Part shown: positions 22,661 to 36,225 of the stretch, one piece after another
Layout of the letters: the number at the start of each line of letters is the position of its first letter
Position numbering within the stretch: the stretch's first letter is position 1
Source: Macrobrachium rosenbergii
Lineage: Eukaryota > Arthropoda > Malacostraca > Decapoda > Palaemonidae
DNA: 64,000 nucleotides
Assembly (NCBI RefSeq): GCF_040412425.1
Contig: NC_089768.1
Span: 1,942,501 to 2,006,500, forward strand
Direction of reading: 5' to 3'
The notes under the pieces: generated by a model
Databases searched by the model: none
Told to the model about the DNA's origin: nothing
Seen by the model: the letters and a program-made list of their open reading frames with translations, nothing else
Translations under genes and position numbers: made by a program

Positions 22661-25600
22661 TAGAAGAAAACAGTAAAATTCCTACAAAAAATGAGTGAAA
22701 TAAGCATCTAGCCTGCATGATTAGTGCTCAGTCTTTTGGGCTACAAGCTCACCTGGCATGGGCCAGTCTGCCAGTTCTTACCCAACTATAACTAGCCTGC
22801 ACCAGTTTTTGTGGCAGTGATAAGATGTGATTTGATGCCAGTAACTAGTGCTATATACATTAAACCTATAAATTGGCAATGATGGTTTTGTGAATAGTTA
22901 CCATGTATTTAGATGCGATAAAAATTGACTTCAGGTAAACGAAAATTATATTGCAGTGACAGTATCAACAGTGAATTCTAAAGCATCAAAGAATTCATGG
23001 TCCTTAGGTGTAGTCTGAAGACTATTCCTCAATAAATGGGACTTTTTTGTCCAGTAAAGAGTATATCAGGAACTAACACTTTGAAATAACTTGTCGATAA
23101 GTTGTGTTTGATTCTAGAAATGAACTGATATTTTTTATTTTATTTGTGACGAAACACTTTGAGGAATGTCTTTTCTTTATATATTGATGGTTTTTATTTT
23201 GACATGTGATTATAAGGCTGTATTTAAGAATTATGATAATTAAGTATAACGGTTTATATACAGATTAAAACTGAGTCTCTTAGAGCTAGTCATGATATTG
23301 CGCTTGAGGTTGTCAATACAGTTTGAAACAACGCTATGGATACTGACTAGTAATGCACCCCTGCGCCTTTTTAATATTACAAGTGATTTGTAAGGATTCC
23401 GTGTAATGCTATTTGTTGTAACAATGTTGTTTAAAATGTCTGGACAGTGTTTTTATATTCTCTACAGATATGCTGTATAATTCTATTCTTAGGTTTAGTT
23501 TGGTCTATATTGATTGCTTAAGCAACCTGCATTGATTTTAATGGCTGTTTTAACTTTATTTAATTTGATTGATTCTGTAATCGTATCCCTTGGGTTTGGC
23601 ACAATTAGGAAACTTGAATGTATGTATAGAATTACCGTATTGTCTCTAATACGCAGGACTTTCAAGGTGCTTATATAGATTTTCTAGGAACTAACACAAA
23701 TGATTATATTTGCACTTTTTATATTGATGTTAGATATATTTTATTTAGATATGTCAGTCCCGTTCATCTTGTGTATAAACTTGGTAGGTTTCATGCTTGA
23801 GAACAGAAACTGTTGTGCAGTGTTAACTGCATTGTTCAAGATGCAAAATCGAATATCATGTAAGATGTTTTTCGTACTTTATTGCTGTTATAGTTAGTTT
23901 CGAATATTCGGAACCTATTATGTTGTCACTTCTAACCGTGCAACTTACTAAGGCTTTAACTATCTTATTACTATGTGATCTTGTGTATACAGTAAGTATC
24001 TTTTAAATTCTTTAAGTACTCCCACCGGTTAGAAACTGTAAACTGAAAATATACGTTCATTACGTTCAGTAAATCGTATCATATTTCGATGAATGCATCA
24101 TAAAGTGGGAATTTCAGCTTTTAACCAGCCAGCGCAATTGTTTTGATAAAATGTCTTCTAGGGCCAGTGGTTACTATTGTTGTAATGCCAGGTTGTTAAA
24201 ATCATATCAGCGAAAAATGTATTGGAAATGAGTTTCAACTTTCTCAGATACTACTGACTGAGACTTTTGAAATAGCTGAGTAGTATTCTTTGAGGTACAG
24301 TTTGATTTACTTAGACCATTTTCCAGCTTTTTGATCTTAGGTCATCGTATGCAATCCTTCATTGTCCCTGCTAACGTTTCTCGTTTAGAGAGAGAGAAAA
24401 AAAAAAAACATTTCAAGTTCAACAGAACCACAAAAATTCTGGGATCAAATCTGCGTTTATTTCAGTTACCAAAGCCAGATTACTTGATGGTAACAGTCAA
24501 CAACTTCAGTTCAAACGATTTATTATTGTCCACAGAATATCTGAAACCGGGTCAGACAATTATTCGCAACATTGAGCGCAGTTTCATGGGCGATTCCCTC
24601 TTACCTATATCTAAACTCTTGTAGGCAGCACTGTTGTCTTCATTTTTACTATGAAATTGCTCGTTCTCCCTTCTCAGTATTTTCGGCGCTTTAGTCTGTG
24701 TGTAAGTGACTAACTTAAATAAATTGAGAAGAAATATACGCCGGGAATACATGATCGGATTTACCTACTCCCTCACGTAATGACGAGGAGTGAGGCTGTG
24801 ATGCAAACTTTTGCGTGAGTTCGGATCAGTTGGTTCGAACCCTGCAATGACCATATTAAATGTTGAAGTAAATCACGTAAGCTCCTAGAAGAAAGCAAAA
24901 TTGCCTGAGGATTGCTTGCGGTCTGGATGAAGAGAGGAAAGAGAGGGAGATTCCCTAAAAGAAAAGTGAAGGAGACAACCAAGATAAAAATGAATTAATA
25001 AAAAAATGATGCATGCGGTGACATCAACATCTCGCTGGGAGAACGCCTGCATACAGGGCATGCTAACTGAAGGTAAGCACTGGACCCTTCTCCTAAAGCC
25101 AGTTTCTGAAAATGGAAAGCTTATGGAGATGAGATATCTCAATCTTAAAATTGAGGAAGCCTGACCCCTCACTGACCCTCAGTGTTATTGTACTCGTCAA
25201 GCCCAGGAATCAGCGTAGGAATGCAGTTAAGATGTACTGCCGGTGTGGCTCCAAAGGAATTCTCGAAGTCCTTGTCATGCCGTTTTATGTAAATTGCAGG
25301 GTGACCACGAGTTCATCCTCTTTGGTCGTGGGGAGAAAGAAAGAAGTAAAATTGTGAGGGACAACGTTACCATAAAGTGTGGATGGGGAAATAATAAAAA
25401 GGGGATAAATATATGGGGCGAAAGATGTCTCTCGTGACACTGGTACAAGGCCTTGACTAAAATTACTTATTATGTCTTTGCTCATTCTGTGCTTGAACTA
25501 ATTTTCCATTTTGGTCTAATAATGATAAATTTTGCTTTATGCTCAGGGTAAAATTTTTCTCTGTTTTCACATTTCGTGTGTTCCCTTGGCTGTTTACCTC

Positions 25601-26030
25601 CTCTCTTAGCATCTGTTTTTACTCTTCATCTGTACCTTACAACGCTTGAGGACATTTCTAGCATAAATACAATGCCCTGATCAAGGTTTTCAAAGAATAG
25701 TAAAAGTGAAAAGTAAAAGGGAAGGGGGTGCCTATAGAAACTGAGTAACATTATATAAGGTTAGGATTTAAAACCTCAGCTACGATTAGATCAGTAAGTA
25801 AATGTGGCTATTAAGCATAACTAGTTAACTGTGAGTATCCAATAACACTTTGGTGCTTCGGCTCTACCACTTTTTTCGGAACTGAAGTCAAATAAAATAA
25901 TCCATTTTGGATGCAATTGCACTTTCCCCGCGAAGAAAAAAAAATGAGAACCACGTTACGAGTTCCTTGGCTTGACTGGATTTTCATGGGTCCTTACGTG
26001 ATTCTAGTTTTAAGCAGGCGAGCTTCTAAT
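22661..26030. other. Unassigned intergenic sequence
   Basis: No supported gene or repeat. A 97-codon plus-strand frame at 24331-24624 has no recognisable motif. Confidence 0.5.
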
Positions 26031-26345
26031 CTGCATCCCCCGTAGGGGGGTAGCGCCATCAATGCACCTCATGCGGTGCAATGTAGGCATTGCTTAAGGT
26101 TCTTTGCAGCGTCCCTTCGGCCCCCAGCTGCAACTGCTTTCATTCCTTTTATTGTACCTACGTTTATATTATCTTCCTTCCACCTTACTGTCCACCCTCT
26201 CCTAACAGCTGATTCATAGTGCAACTTCGAGGTTTTCCTCCTGTTACACCTTTCAAACCTTTTCACTGCCAAGTTCCGTTTCAGCGCTGAATGGCCTTAG
26301 CTGCCCCAGTACTTGGCATGTATGCCTAAAACCTATAAATCTATC
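26031..26345 (+). repeat. Widespread decapod '3-prime tail' repeat
   Basis: Recognised by eye as a member of a repeat I associate with decapod genomes and transcripts: it opens with CCCCCGTAGGGGGGTAGCGCC, then CACCTCATGCGGTGCA, GGTTCTTTGCAGCGTCCCTT and AGCGCTGAATGGCCTTAG, and ends CTTGGCATGTATGCCTAAAA with a short CTAT-type tail. A similar terminal phrase (AGCGCTGAATAATCC ... CGAGGCCTAAATTTCA) closes the LINE fragment at 36721-37190, which suggests that this family is mobilised by a related LINE. It has no coding capacity. The family assignment is from memory. Confidence 0.7.
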
Positions 26346-27660
26346 TATGCAACTCCTAATCTGCTTGGGAAATAGTTACTTGTGTATTATTTATTTACCT
26401 TATTTAACATACTGTTTTGTGAGTTAGTAAAGTACATGCTTATGCACTCTGTGGTATCTTACTGATGTGTTTTAACAGTCTCATTAGATTATTGACCGTA
26501 TCATGTATGTGATGTGTTTTTATTTGGTTGTTAAATAGAAGATAGATACAAATTACAATTGAAGTTACTCCGAATTTATTCATGTCTTAGTTGCGTGAGT
26601 GTATTTGTCGGACATTGTCTATTCATTTCATAGACAAATTTTGATTGATTTGATTCCCCCATCACTTTGTTAATAAATGTAAAGTATTGACACTTCTGAA
26701 CATGTACATTTTACCACTTGCAATATATCTTCAGCAACTTTTTTTTTTTATTAAGGGGAATGATTTTGTTTATAATGATCCCGTGAACTAACTTGAAAAC
26801 CTTAAACAGCTGAATTGGAAGTATCCGTGGCCTCAGCATAACAACACGACCACTACAGAGAAAGTAGAGTGCAATTCCAAGTAGCGTTTTTATCTACAGA
26901 CTGCACTGCAGCCTTTGCAGTTTACTTGATCTGATACGTCATATTACTTAGCGGTTATCTCGAAACTGATTGTGGTCGACATCGAATTCAATCTAGCTTG
27001 CACTTTCCTCTGTTTGACTTGAAGAACATCGCTGCCTTAGAACTGTAAATGGACTTCTTGCTGGTGGGCTTGACAAATGTATGGTTTATGATATACTAAG
27101 CTGGTTACATTATAATCTTATCGTGTAACTCATATTAGTGCCTTTAACCTAGTGACCAAAAGTGAAAGCCAGATAGCCAGGTAGGGCGAAAACTACAGAA
27201 CTTCATAGTGATTCCGCCCAGTGGTAATGTAGCCCCACCTGCATCGAGTGCTCTTAGTCCCGTCTGAGTGACTTCTCCCAGGGCCCTGAGCTTTCTGTCT
27301 TCGGCAAATCTCTCGGAAATTTTTGTTTTCAGAGCGATGGCGACAGTTCTCGAAGGGTCTCTTCATAGATCTGGATTTAAACTCGACAAAGAAAATATGG
27401 TGGAATTTATTCTGCATTACTTTGCTCTTCGTCTTCTTACCAAACATTAAAAGATCAAATGACCGAATTCCTTCGATGTTTTAACGTCTTTCACTGGCAA
27501 CATTAAATAGAAAATAAATCTGCATACATTATATTTTCATTGGTAAAAAAAGGATATGCACATGTATATTTTTAATTCAAAAGCATACAAAAATGCACAG
27601 GAATACTGGGTACACACAAATCCAAAAAAGAAAAAGGAAATTGAGTAAAATCATCATTAA
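26346..27660. other. Unassigned intergenic sequence
   Basis: Nothing supported. Open frames at 27193-27450 on opposite strands shadow one another and carry no motif. Confidence 0.5.
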
Positions 27661-28063
27661 CAAGTAAACAAACTTCCGCGCAATCGAGTTTTCTGTACAG
27701 CCGCTACAGCGTATAATCAAGGCCACCGAAAATAGAAATCTTTCGGTGGTCTCGGTATAAGGCTGTATGACCCGCGGTCCATGAAACTTGAACCACGGCC
27801 CGGTGGTGGCCTATCCTATATCGTTGCAAGAAGCACGATTATGGCTAACTTTAACCTTAAATAAAATAAAAACTACTGAGGCTAGGGGGCTGCAATTTGG
27901 TATGTTTGATGATTGGAGGGTGGATGATCAACATACCAATTTGCAGCCCGCTAGCCTCAGTAGTTTTTAAGATCTGAGGGCGGACAGATAAAAGTGCGGA
28001 CAGAAAAAGTGCGGACGGACAGACAAAGCCGGCACAATAGTTGTCTTGTACAGAAACTAAAAA
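27661..28063 (+). repeat. Multi-hairpin repeat, copy B1 (long subtype)
   Basis: Full-length copy of the subtype that carries an additional hairpin CCACCGAAA...TTTCGGTGG at 27722-27750. The central palindrome runs 27867-27969, from CTACTGAGGCTAG to CTAGCCTCAGTAG. The end hairpin is decayed (TTGTCTTGTACAGAAAC). It is in direct tandem with copy B2 with no intervening DNA. Confidence 0.88.
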
Positions 28064-28454
28064 TGCGCCGAAGTTTCTTCGGTGCAGTCGAGTTTTCTGT
28101 ACAGCCGCTATAGCGCATAATCAAGGCCACCGAAAATATATCCATCTTTCGGTTGTCTCGGTATAATGCTGTATGAGCCGATGCCCATGAAAGTTTAACC
28201 ACGGCCCGGTGGTGGCCTATCCTATATTGTTGCCAGAAGCAAGATTTCGGCTAACTTTAAACTTAAATAAAATAAAAACCACCTTGGTTAGAGGTCTACA
28301 ATTTGGTATGTTTTATGACTGGAGGGTGGATGATCAACATACCAATTTGCAGCCATCTAGCCTCAGTAGTTTTTAAGATCTGAGGGCGGACAGAATCAAG
28401 TGTGGACGGACAGACAAAGCCGGCATAATAGTTTTCTTTTACAGAAAACTAAAG
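28064..28454 (+). repeat. Multi-hairpin repeat, copy B2 (long subtype)
   Basis: Second unit of a head-to-tail pair. It starts with the intact hairpin TGCGCCGAAGTTTCTTCGG (28064-28082) and ends with the TTTTCTTTTACAGAAAACTA hairpin. The left arm of the central palindrome is more diverged (CACCTTGGTTAGAGGTCTAC) than the right arm (CATCTAGCCTCAGTAG). A CA/TA array begins seven bases downstream. Confidence 0.88.
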
Positions 28455-28460
28455 ATCAGC

Positions 28461-28581
<121 letters not shown>

Positions 28582-28925
28582 ATAGAGGTGTTTGGCACGG
28601 TTTCAAATCGTAAAACTAAGAGGAAACATCTAGTACAGACACCAAAAAATAAAAAAAAAGGTTTTTAGAAATTATTATCAATGCTAGTATTTTGTCAGTA
28701 ATAATGATGATGATAACAGTGGCAGTAATAATGTGCACAGAGAGCTATGAGTTGTTTGCATCACTAAAGAAAAGGCATTCCTGTTTTTCTGTTGTTACCA
28801 AAAAAAATCTAAATGTTAAGGCACTTAATCTTTTAATTCCTTCTTTGCTATATATCTAGCAGTTTCTTTAGAAGATTGTCTTCTGAAGAAAATAAATCAG
28901 AACATCTTGGAAGTGGAAGTATACA

Positions 28926-28990
<65 letters not shown>

Positions 28991-28991
28991 T
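28926..28991. repeat. (TA)n microsatellite
   Basis: TA array with a single TG interruption near 28971. Confidence 0.97.
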
Positions 28992-30328
28992 GTTCATTCC
29001 AGAAGTGAAGTGTTAACATGGAAAGTTCCTAGTTCCTATTCCTCCCTCTCTTAAAAATGATTGCACTTGAGATTTTAAATCATTGAATAACTCGTCTGAT
29101 ATCAGCAAGACCCACGTGGGCCCACGCTTGAGGAAAGTATATCCCCTGAATAGGATTAATTCAGACGTGCGCAGAAAAGGAGAATTATTAAAAAAAAAAA
29201 AAAACTAAAACAAATTGTAAACTTTGGCAATGCCACCTTCGTTCTGTCCAAATGCTTACTACTATATTGCAGTAGATATGTTTTCAATAAAGCTTTCGGT
29301 CACAACTCGGAAAACTTTCGTGGAAGTTACAGGGTCTTAGGGGTTAAACATCCTTGATTTGAATAAGAGATTCAGTGATATAGTTATGCCTCTGCTGATT
29401 CTCTATCATTGTTATTAGCATTTCATAACATTTATCATTCACCCTCTATCTTTTTATTTTCATTCTTTCCCTTTCCCTGAATCATCTAGTATATTTCACT
29501 CTTGTTCTTGTTCGTCCTTATTTTTGACTTATTTTTCATTTTTGTTTTCAGTCACGGAGTTGTTGAAGATGTCTATTTATCTTTCACTTAATTTTTCTCT
29601 TTTCTCTAATCTATGGTAGGATTTTAGACGCAAGTTACTGCAGAGGCAGACGTTCATTAATGTATTAGATGAAAGCAGTTTTTCTTTTGTGATTTCCTGA
29701 GAAATTACCTATCTGCGATTTTAGCTCCATTTATGCTGTCAGTATTGAAAACATTAAATACCACAATCATTTTATTCTTAGAAACGTGGCACGCAATATG
29801 TATATTCGTTAAGCATTCACCGCCACAAGTGCCAAGCGCTCTCAAACAATAGCTCTTAGGATTTGTTTTGCTTAGCATGAGGCGCCTCACAGATTTAACC
29901 TTTTGTTCTCTCCATGAGTGAGACATCAACAGAGACACTTACTAGAATTATTCTCGGAATGAGCCTTAGCAGAACCATCTCCTAACAAACAAGCATTGGT
30001 GTGCAAGATGAAGAAAGAAAAAAGAATGTTTATTATAAAAAAAGAGTCAACAAAGCACAGGACAAGATGTAGAACCCTCTAACCAATTTCAAAACCATCC
30101 ATTAAAACGCAAGGCTAAAGATGTGAAGCGAAAGACTACCTACGAAGATGCAACTGATATCTTTGTGCTCATGCGCCGTGAAATCCCAGAGAAGCTCTTG
30201 ATTTGAATGGGAAACTGTCGTGTGAGAGGAATCGAGAAATGGGCTTACGACTTCATTGTTGTAACCAGATTCTTACTGCGTTCTAACTCACAACAGCGGG
30301 TGGGCATGTAAGAAGTTCAATTTAGAAG

Positions 30329-30331
<3 letters not shown>
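28992..30331. other. Unassigned intergenic sequence
   Basis: Nothing recognised apart from a short poly-A run near 29190. Confidence 0.5.

Positions 30332-30392
<61 letters not shown>
30332..30392. repeat. (TC)n microsatellite
   Basis: About 30 uninterrupted TC units: polypyrimidine, able in principle to form triplex DNA. Confidence 0.97.
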
Positions 30393-30395
<3 letters not shown>

Positions 30396-30445
30396 GGATA
30401 AAATGATCTTATTCATATATTTCAAGTTTGCTTATGTGGGACCTG

Positions 30446-30825
30446 TTTTTAGTTTTCTGTAACAGAAAACTACTGAGATAGTTATCAAATTTAGCCTGTC
30501 CGTCTGCACTTTTTCTGTCCGCCCTCAGATCTTAAAAGCTACTGAGGCTAGAGGGCTGCAAATTGATATGTTGATCATCCACCCTCCAATCATCAAACAT
30601 ACCAAACTGCAGCCCTCTAGCCTCAGTAGCTTTTACTTTATTTAAGGTTAAAGTTTGTCATGATCGTGCGTCTGACACCGCTATAGGTGCCAACAACACA
30701 GGCCACCATCGGGCCGTGGCTGAAAGTTTCATGGGCCCTGGCTGAGAGTTTTATACAGCATTATACGCTGTACGGAAAACTCGATTGCGCCGAAGAAACC
30801 TCGCCGCATGTTTTACTTGTTTTTT
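30446..30825 (-). repeat. Multi-hairpin repeat, copy C (short subtype)
   Basis: Inverted copy that starts with the AGTTTTCTGTAACAGAAAACT hairpin and ends near the decayed GCCGAAGAAACCTCGCCGC hairpin. The central palindrome lies at 30536-30634. Like copies A and D it lacks the CCACCGAAA hairpin and shows a single GTATAAT where the long subtype has two. Confidence 0.88.
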
Positions 30826-33800
30826 GCTGAGAGCTGTTTTCATTATTTTGGGAACTGACCTGAACTAGTTTTAAGAAATTTTGTTCATCTGTTATGAAGT
30901 TCCACCTGGTAATTGGGTAGAAATGCCTTTCGATGGTTACTTAACTAAATTAACATTGACTTTATACCAATGACCAATGGTGTCGAGCGAGGGCTCGAAA
31001 GTCAAGTGTCGGGTTCTTAGCCAAAATTTTAGTGGTGAATGATGAAGAAAAAATTCTATTAAAATACATGCTGATGATACTGTATGATTATGTATGTGCT
31101 CTGAGTACAGTATATGCAACTGTATTTGTATTAGTGTGTTTGGTCAAAGGGAGAGGTAGAACAGGACTTCGTGTTCTCTGGACAAAAAACCAGAATGATT
31201 AATATGACTGTTGAGAACTGCAGTGAGTGTGTTATTGAGATGGAGGGAAGAAAGTTGTTGAGGGGCTTCGGTATTTAACTTGCCTGAAAAGTTGGATCTT
31301 TAAAATGTAAAAACCAAGATAGGGAGTAGGGATGCCCAAACCAATATTGAATGATATGTTGTCGACTTGCGCTAAAGGAGGAATTAGTCAATTTATGGTT
31401 AGACCGATATTGGGACGGATGGAAGCTGGTAGCATTTGAAAATGAGTTTCAAGAAGGACACTAGCAATTAAGGAAGGGTTGGTTTCAAGGTGGACTACTG
31501 AAAGAATTCATCGGTCCTTATGAATCCCTTGGGTATAAATGGAACTGAATGATTAATATACCGAGCGCTTGAAGATTGATAACGATAAAATCTTATGATG
31601 AAATTGCCTTCTTTAAATTATTTCTAACACCTTTCATTTTTATCTGAGGATTCCTCCATCATATTGTAAGTTTCTGTATTCCCTAGATTATTTTCCTATG
31701 TTTGTCACCAACTTTAACTCTTTAAGCCACTGTGAGAAGATATGATAGTTTGATTATCGTACAGTCTCTTAATGCTTTTCTTATGTTGAAAAATATAAAT
31801 AATCAATTGAAATGTCCTATTATTCTTGTTTAGTCAGAATTCTTCGAATCACATTCGATGCTCTTAAAGTTACAGACTGTAGATTTGGTATGATATTGTA
31901 AAAATGGAAAAAAATTAGTTATCCAAAGCTAAACTTGACGATTTTTTCTGCTAACGATAATCCTGAAGTATTTTCCATGGGCCTTTTATTCAAAAGCCAT
32001 ATTCTTTCACTTTGAATAATACCTGACCCCACAAAGTTTACAGTACGTTTGCCTGAACGTACAAATCACCCCAACAAAAGGTGCATTCGGTTTGCTTCCA
32101 CGAAGTGGAAATTGTACTTTGACTTCTGTTTTTAAAACAACAAGGAATAAAAGAGAAAAGAAAGGTGTATTTGATATTATGTTCTTTCACTAAGAAATGG
32201 CATTTTTAGGCTTTGGCCAAAATTACTCTGAATGCTAAACTTCTAGTCCCTTCTGAGGTATACATAACTGTTTGTGACATATGAAGCCACAGCCCAGATG
32301 TCGTATTTTCATGCATATATGTAATTCATCTGTGACGACGGCATATTACTTTCGGAGTAGCTTTGCTCGGTTTCTGGCGATGTCCAGTCAAAGGATCTTT
32401 ATATAATGAATAAAAAGATAAGATTCATAAGGCTGGGCAGGAAGTACGACTTCAGTAGTGACTTACGAACCCTCGGCTTATGTTTTCGTCGTCTGCCACT
32501 TTGCTGCATTACACATTTTAGCCTCTACCTTAGAAACTCTCTCGTGAACAGCTGTTGGTAAGAACCGTTACATCATAGCATAACTGTTGTTATTTGTGCC
32601 GTAGTTAAAATATTGCAGCTCTTGGCAATGGTTTTATTCTTATTACCAATTACCTTGCTTTGTCTAGTTATAATTTTTATTTAGTAAATATGTTGGTAGT
32701 CACCATTCAAAACGACCTAGTCCTCCCTCGCAACCTTGTGTGGCTGTTACTTTTCAGTCCTGTTATTTCGAAAACCTAGATAAAATCAAACGTAGTCCCC
32801 TGTTGGCTGAACTTTCGGCTGATGATTTTCCACATTTATGTCTTGCCATTGTTACTGGCTCTGATTTAAAGTGTCTCAAATCCTTTTATCTATTTTTGCA
32901 CCCCTGTTGTATAAATGGTTTCCTTCTTCCTATATTAGCCTGGTTTATTCATTCTTATTAATTTCTTCGGTTAACCCTATTAATTCCTGTTGCTAATCTT
33001 ACTCATTCTTGAAGCAGATTCTCTGCTTCACTTCATTTTTTCAGAAGCACATGATGTTACTGTGGTTAGTGATGCTGCCTAAGGTTTAAGAAATAATGTA
33101 AGTTCCAGGACACTAAGCTATATTATTCCCGTTTTTCTTTATATCTCTTCAAAGTCTTCTGCGATTATTGTAATATTGGTTTTAATTCTTACATTTCTGA
33201 CGTTCTTTTTTTCATGTTCCACTTAAAGATGGCGTCTGTCTGACTATTCCACTAGCTCTAGCTACTTTAAGGGTTGGACAGAATAGAAAAATTAATCAGA
33301 ATTCCTTTGGTGATGCAGAGATTTTGAACTCAAGGCAGTCAGTCTGTTTCATCCCGTAGGTTAGAAGCTTGACTTCTGTCCCTTCAGTGTTCTCTTATCT
33401 CAAGGACTCATAATGCCAAAAGTGATGATAACATGCATCGGCATGGGAAGTATCCTGCTGCTCACAGGGACATTGCATACCATCTCAATTTTTGGCAAGA
33501 CACTAAATTTCCTTGGATTCTGCCTACTTGTACAGACGTATGGGTGAGAAAGGTTACCCCTGGACGGACGTCAGCAAGCCTAATCCGGGAGTTCATTGCG
33601 CACAGACTATGGTTTATACACAGGACACTATGAATACAAACTGCATGTTGCATGGTCGGTTGTTATTAAAACTACACACTTTATGCAGAGATTGTTCAAC
33701 TGTGATCTTGAATAACTGGCACAATATTGAAATAGGTTCGTAATTGGCTTGCATAAGAACTGTGAAGGGAAAACGGAAATTCAGTAGTGTCAATACTGTC

Positions 33801-35834
33801 GTTGCAATGTTGTACTCCTCCACAAGAACACTAGCAAAAATTAATTGTACTTAAGCCCAGGTAAAGCTACCACATGGTGTGACTCATCTTTTTTTTTAAT
33901 GTACATCCCTCCGACCTTCCCAGTAGTTTCATCATTTTGAAAATCTATTTGGCAATTCTACCGATAACTACTGAAACATGGGTGGATTTTCCAATGTCTT
34001 TAAGTAAATTACTTCAGCAGTTCTGAAAAGTTTTCTAGTTATTATAATTGTCTTGTTCTTTAGACGTGGTCTTCAATAACTTGGATGGTTCGAAAGATCT
34101 ACTTTACTTTTGAACTGATCCGCTCAGAGACCCTGATAAGGGAAACAAAATTTCCATTTTTGCCGTACCTGTCGGCAAAAACAAGTTAAACTACCTTCAG
34201 ATTTTTCTGTATTTGTTGAGGTTCCTTCTGATGAACCTAGGCAAGATTTCCATCTGCCTACATCTAAAGAAAATAAGTAGCAATTCTGAATTCTTCTCTG
34301 GTCTTGGCATTGAATAACAACTTTTAAACTTTCCAGATAGTTTCGGAAATGGAAGAAAACTGGAGGGGGACTGACAATTCCAACGAGCCACTTTTGCCGC
34401 TCCATAGTTTACTGAAAAAAAATCCTGACTCTGACATCGCAAAGACCAGTGGTTGAGGGGCTACTTTCACAATTTGCAATATATGTTGACTTCATTCCAA
34501 GTGCAACTGCGTGAAAAGATTTCCATCAGCTTTTGACTTTTTTTCGAAACTGCCGAAATCTAGGCAGTGTTTTTCTAAGGCTTAGTATCATGAGTTAGCA
34601 AATTTCAGTATGTTCAATACAAGTGATCAATATGACGAGGACCATTGTTGGGAGATATCTTGCTTGTCTACCTTTCTGAAATTATATTTCACCTTGGAGC
34701 TTCAGCTGTCAATTCTGTTGCCTGCATTCCCGAAATCAGTGCATGCTAATCGTTTTCCGGATTATCACCATTCATATCCCTAATTTCTGGAAGTGCCATG
34801 AAGCCCCGCAGCCAAGCAACAGATAACTTCCATTGCTCAAGTAGTATTTGTAAACAGTGGAACGGTCTTACTGTGGATGTTGAAGCCTACCATTGTAAGA
34901 CCGGCCACGTAACACTTGAAACTGCTGAACGCCGTTGTTTCAACGCCTTTTCACTTTCCTCCGCAGATGTCCACGTTATATAAAATTTCTTAATTATTTC
35001 TCTCCATTTTTCATTTATTTTATCTGCATATTGCGGTTCTTTCTGCCGGTTTCCTCTCTTTTCGTTTATTTCCATTCATTGTTTTAAAAGCTGTCATATC
35101 AAATTAATTATTACTTATTATTATTGCTATTAGCTGATTGATTTGTGGTTGTGCATTTCATGGGCAACATCTCTCTGACTGAATCTTGTAAGTCATAAAG
35201 AGAGACAAAGTTGATCTACTTAGAACCTTAGTATACATACTCAGGGTAGATAAGTTTTTTCCTTGCTTATTTTGCGAACTACTAAGTCTGGACAATAGAC
35301 ACAAAGGGTAACGAAGGCTATTTAGACTCTTGCAAGCAGCTGCTGACAGAATGTTCGAATGTGGAAATTGAGGATCTGCGCTTCCCCGCAGGCCAGTGGA
35401 ATGGTGCGTTCTTATCGACACCCTCCCAGTCCTTATTTTGCAACATTTCTGCCGCTTGAGTACGGAAATAAAACTTTTCAAAATCCCTTTAAAAATACAT
35501 AATGGTTAAAAGTTTTGTTGTCTGCGCTTTTCACAGCCCCCCAAAAAAGTATTCAAGCAATGTCTGATTCCAGTCACAATAGTATGGGTTTATTTTTAAT
35601 GAAGACAGAGTAATAATTTTGATGAGAATTCCAAAATGAAGCGAAACGTCATATAGAAATTCATCAATTAAAGTTGAAAAATTATGGATACATTAAATGA
35701 TAATTTGATATTAAATAATTAAAACAATCTAAAAATAACTCAATAACATTAAAGTAAATAAAATCAATGATAGAAAAAATTGATTCGATCATACGCATGA
35801 TCAATGGAAAATAATCGATGTTTAGGGCTGACGA
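30826..35834. other. Unassigned intergenic sequence
   Basis: Five kilobases without a supported feature. Open frames near 33433-33823 and 34124-34442 overlap each other in several frames on one or both strands and carry no family motif that I can defend. Confidence 0.45.
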
Positions 35835-36225
35835 ATGATCACAAGATGGTTACTAGAAAGTCAAGGATAGAGGAGATTGAAGTGATCGTCAAAGACGATC
35901 AGCGGGAGATCAGTGATGGAAGAGGCTGATGTGATCATCAAGCACCTTATTGGAATATCAGTAATAGAGGAAACGGTTGTGGTTTTCAAAGATGATCACT
36001 GAAAAGTCTCGGATAGAGGAACTGATGAGATCAGCAAGATGATAACTGGAGAATTAATAATAGAAGGGGCTAATGAAATCATAGAGACGATCCTTGGAAA
36101 ATTAAGGATGGAAGAGATTGCTGTGGTCACAAAGAAGGATCACTGGAAAATCAGAAATGAAGAGATTGATGTCATCATAAAAGACGATCTCTCGATAACT
36201 GTTGATGGAAGAGATTTTAGTAATC
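35835..36225. repeat. Degenerate minisatellite, unit about 50-54 bp
   Basis: About seven imperfect units with consensus phrases GATCACTGGAAAATCA, GGATAGAGGAGATTG and GTGATCATCAAAGAC. Unit length varies slightly, so phase is lost between neighbours. Part stays open in one plus-strand frame (36039-36299), giving Asp/Glu/Lys/Ile-rich peptide repeats. There is no evidence that this is a real protein. Confidence 0.8.

Noticed and set aside
24775..24860. Possible tRNA gene near GGTTCGAACCCTGC
   Set aside because: A B-box-like word is present, but no A box at the right distance and no acceptor or anticodon stem can be drawn.
34124..34442. Possible BEL/Pao Gag on the minus strand
   Set aside because: A PFPKLSGK-like phrase resembles the domain opening, but the following conserved positions do not match and neighbouring frames are equally open.
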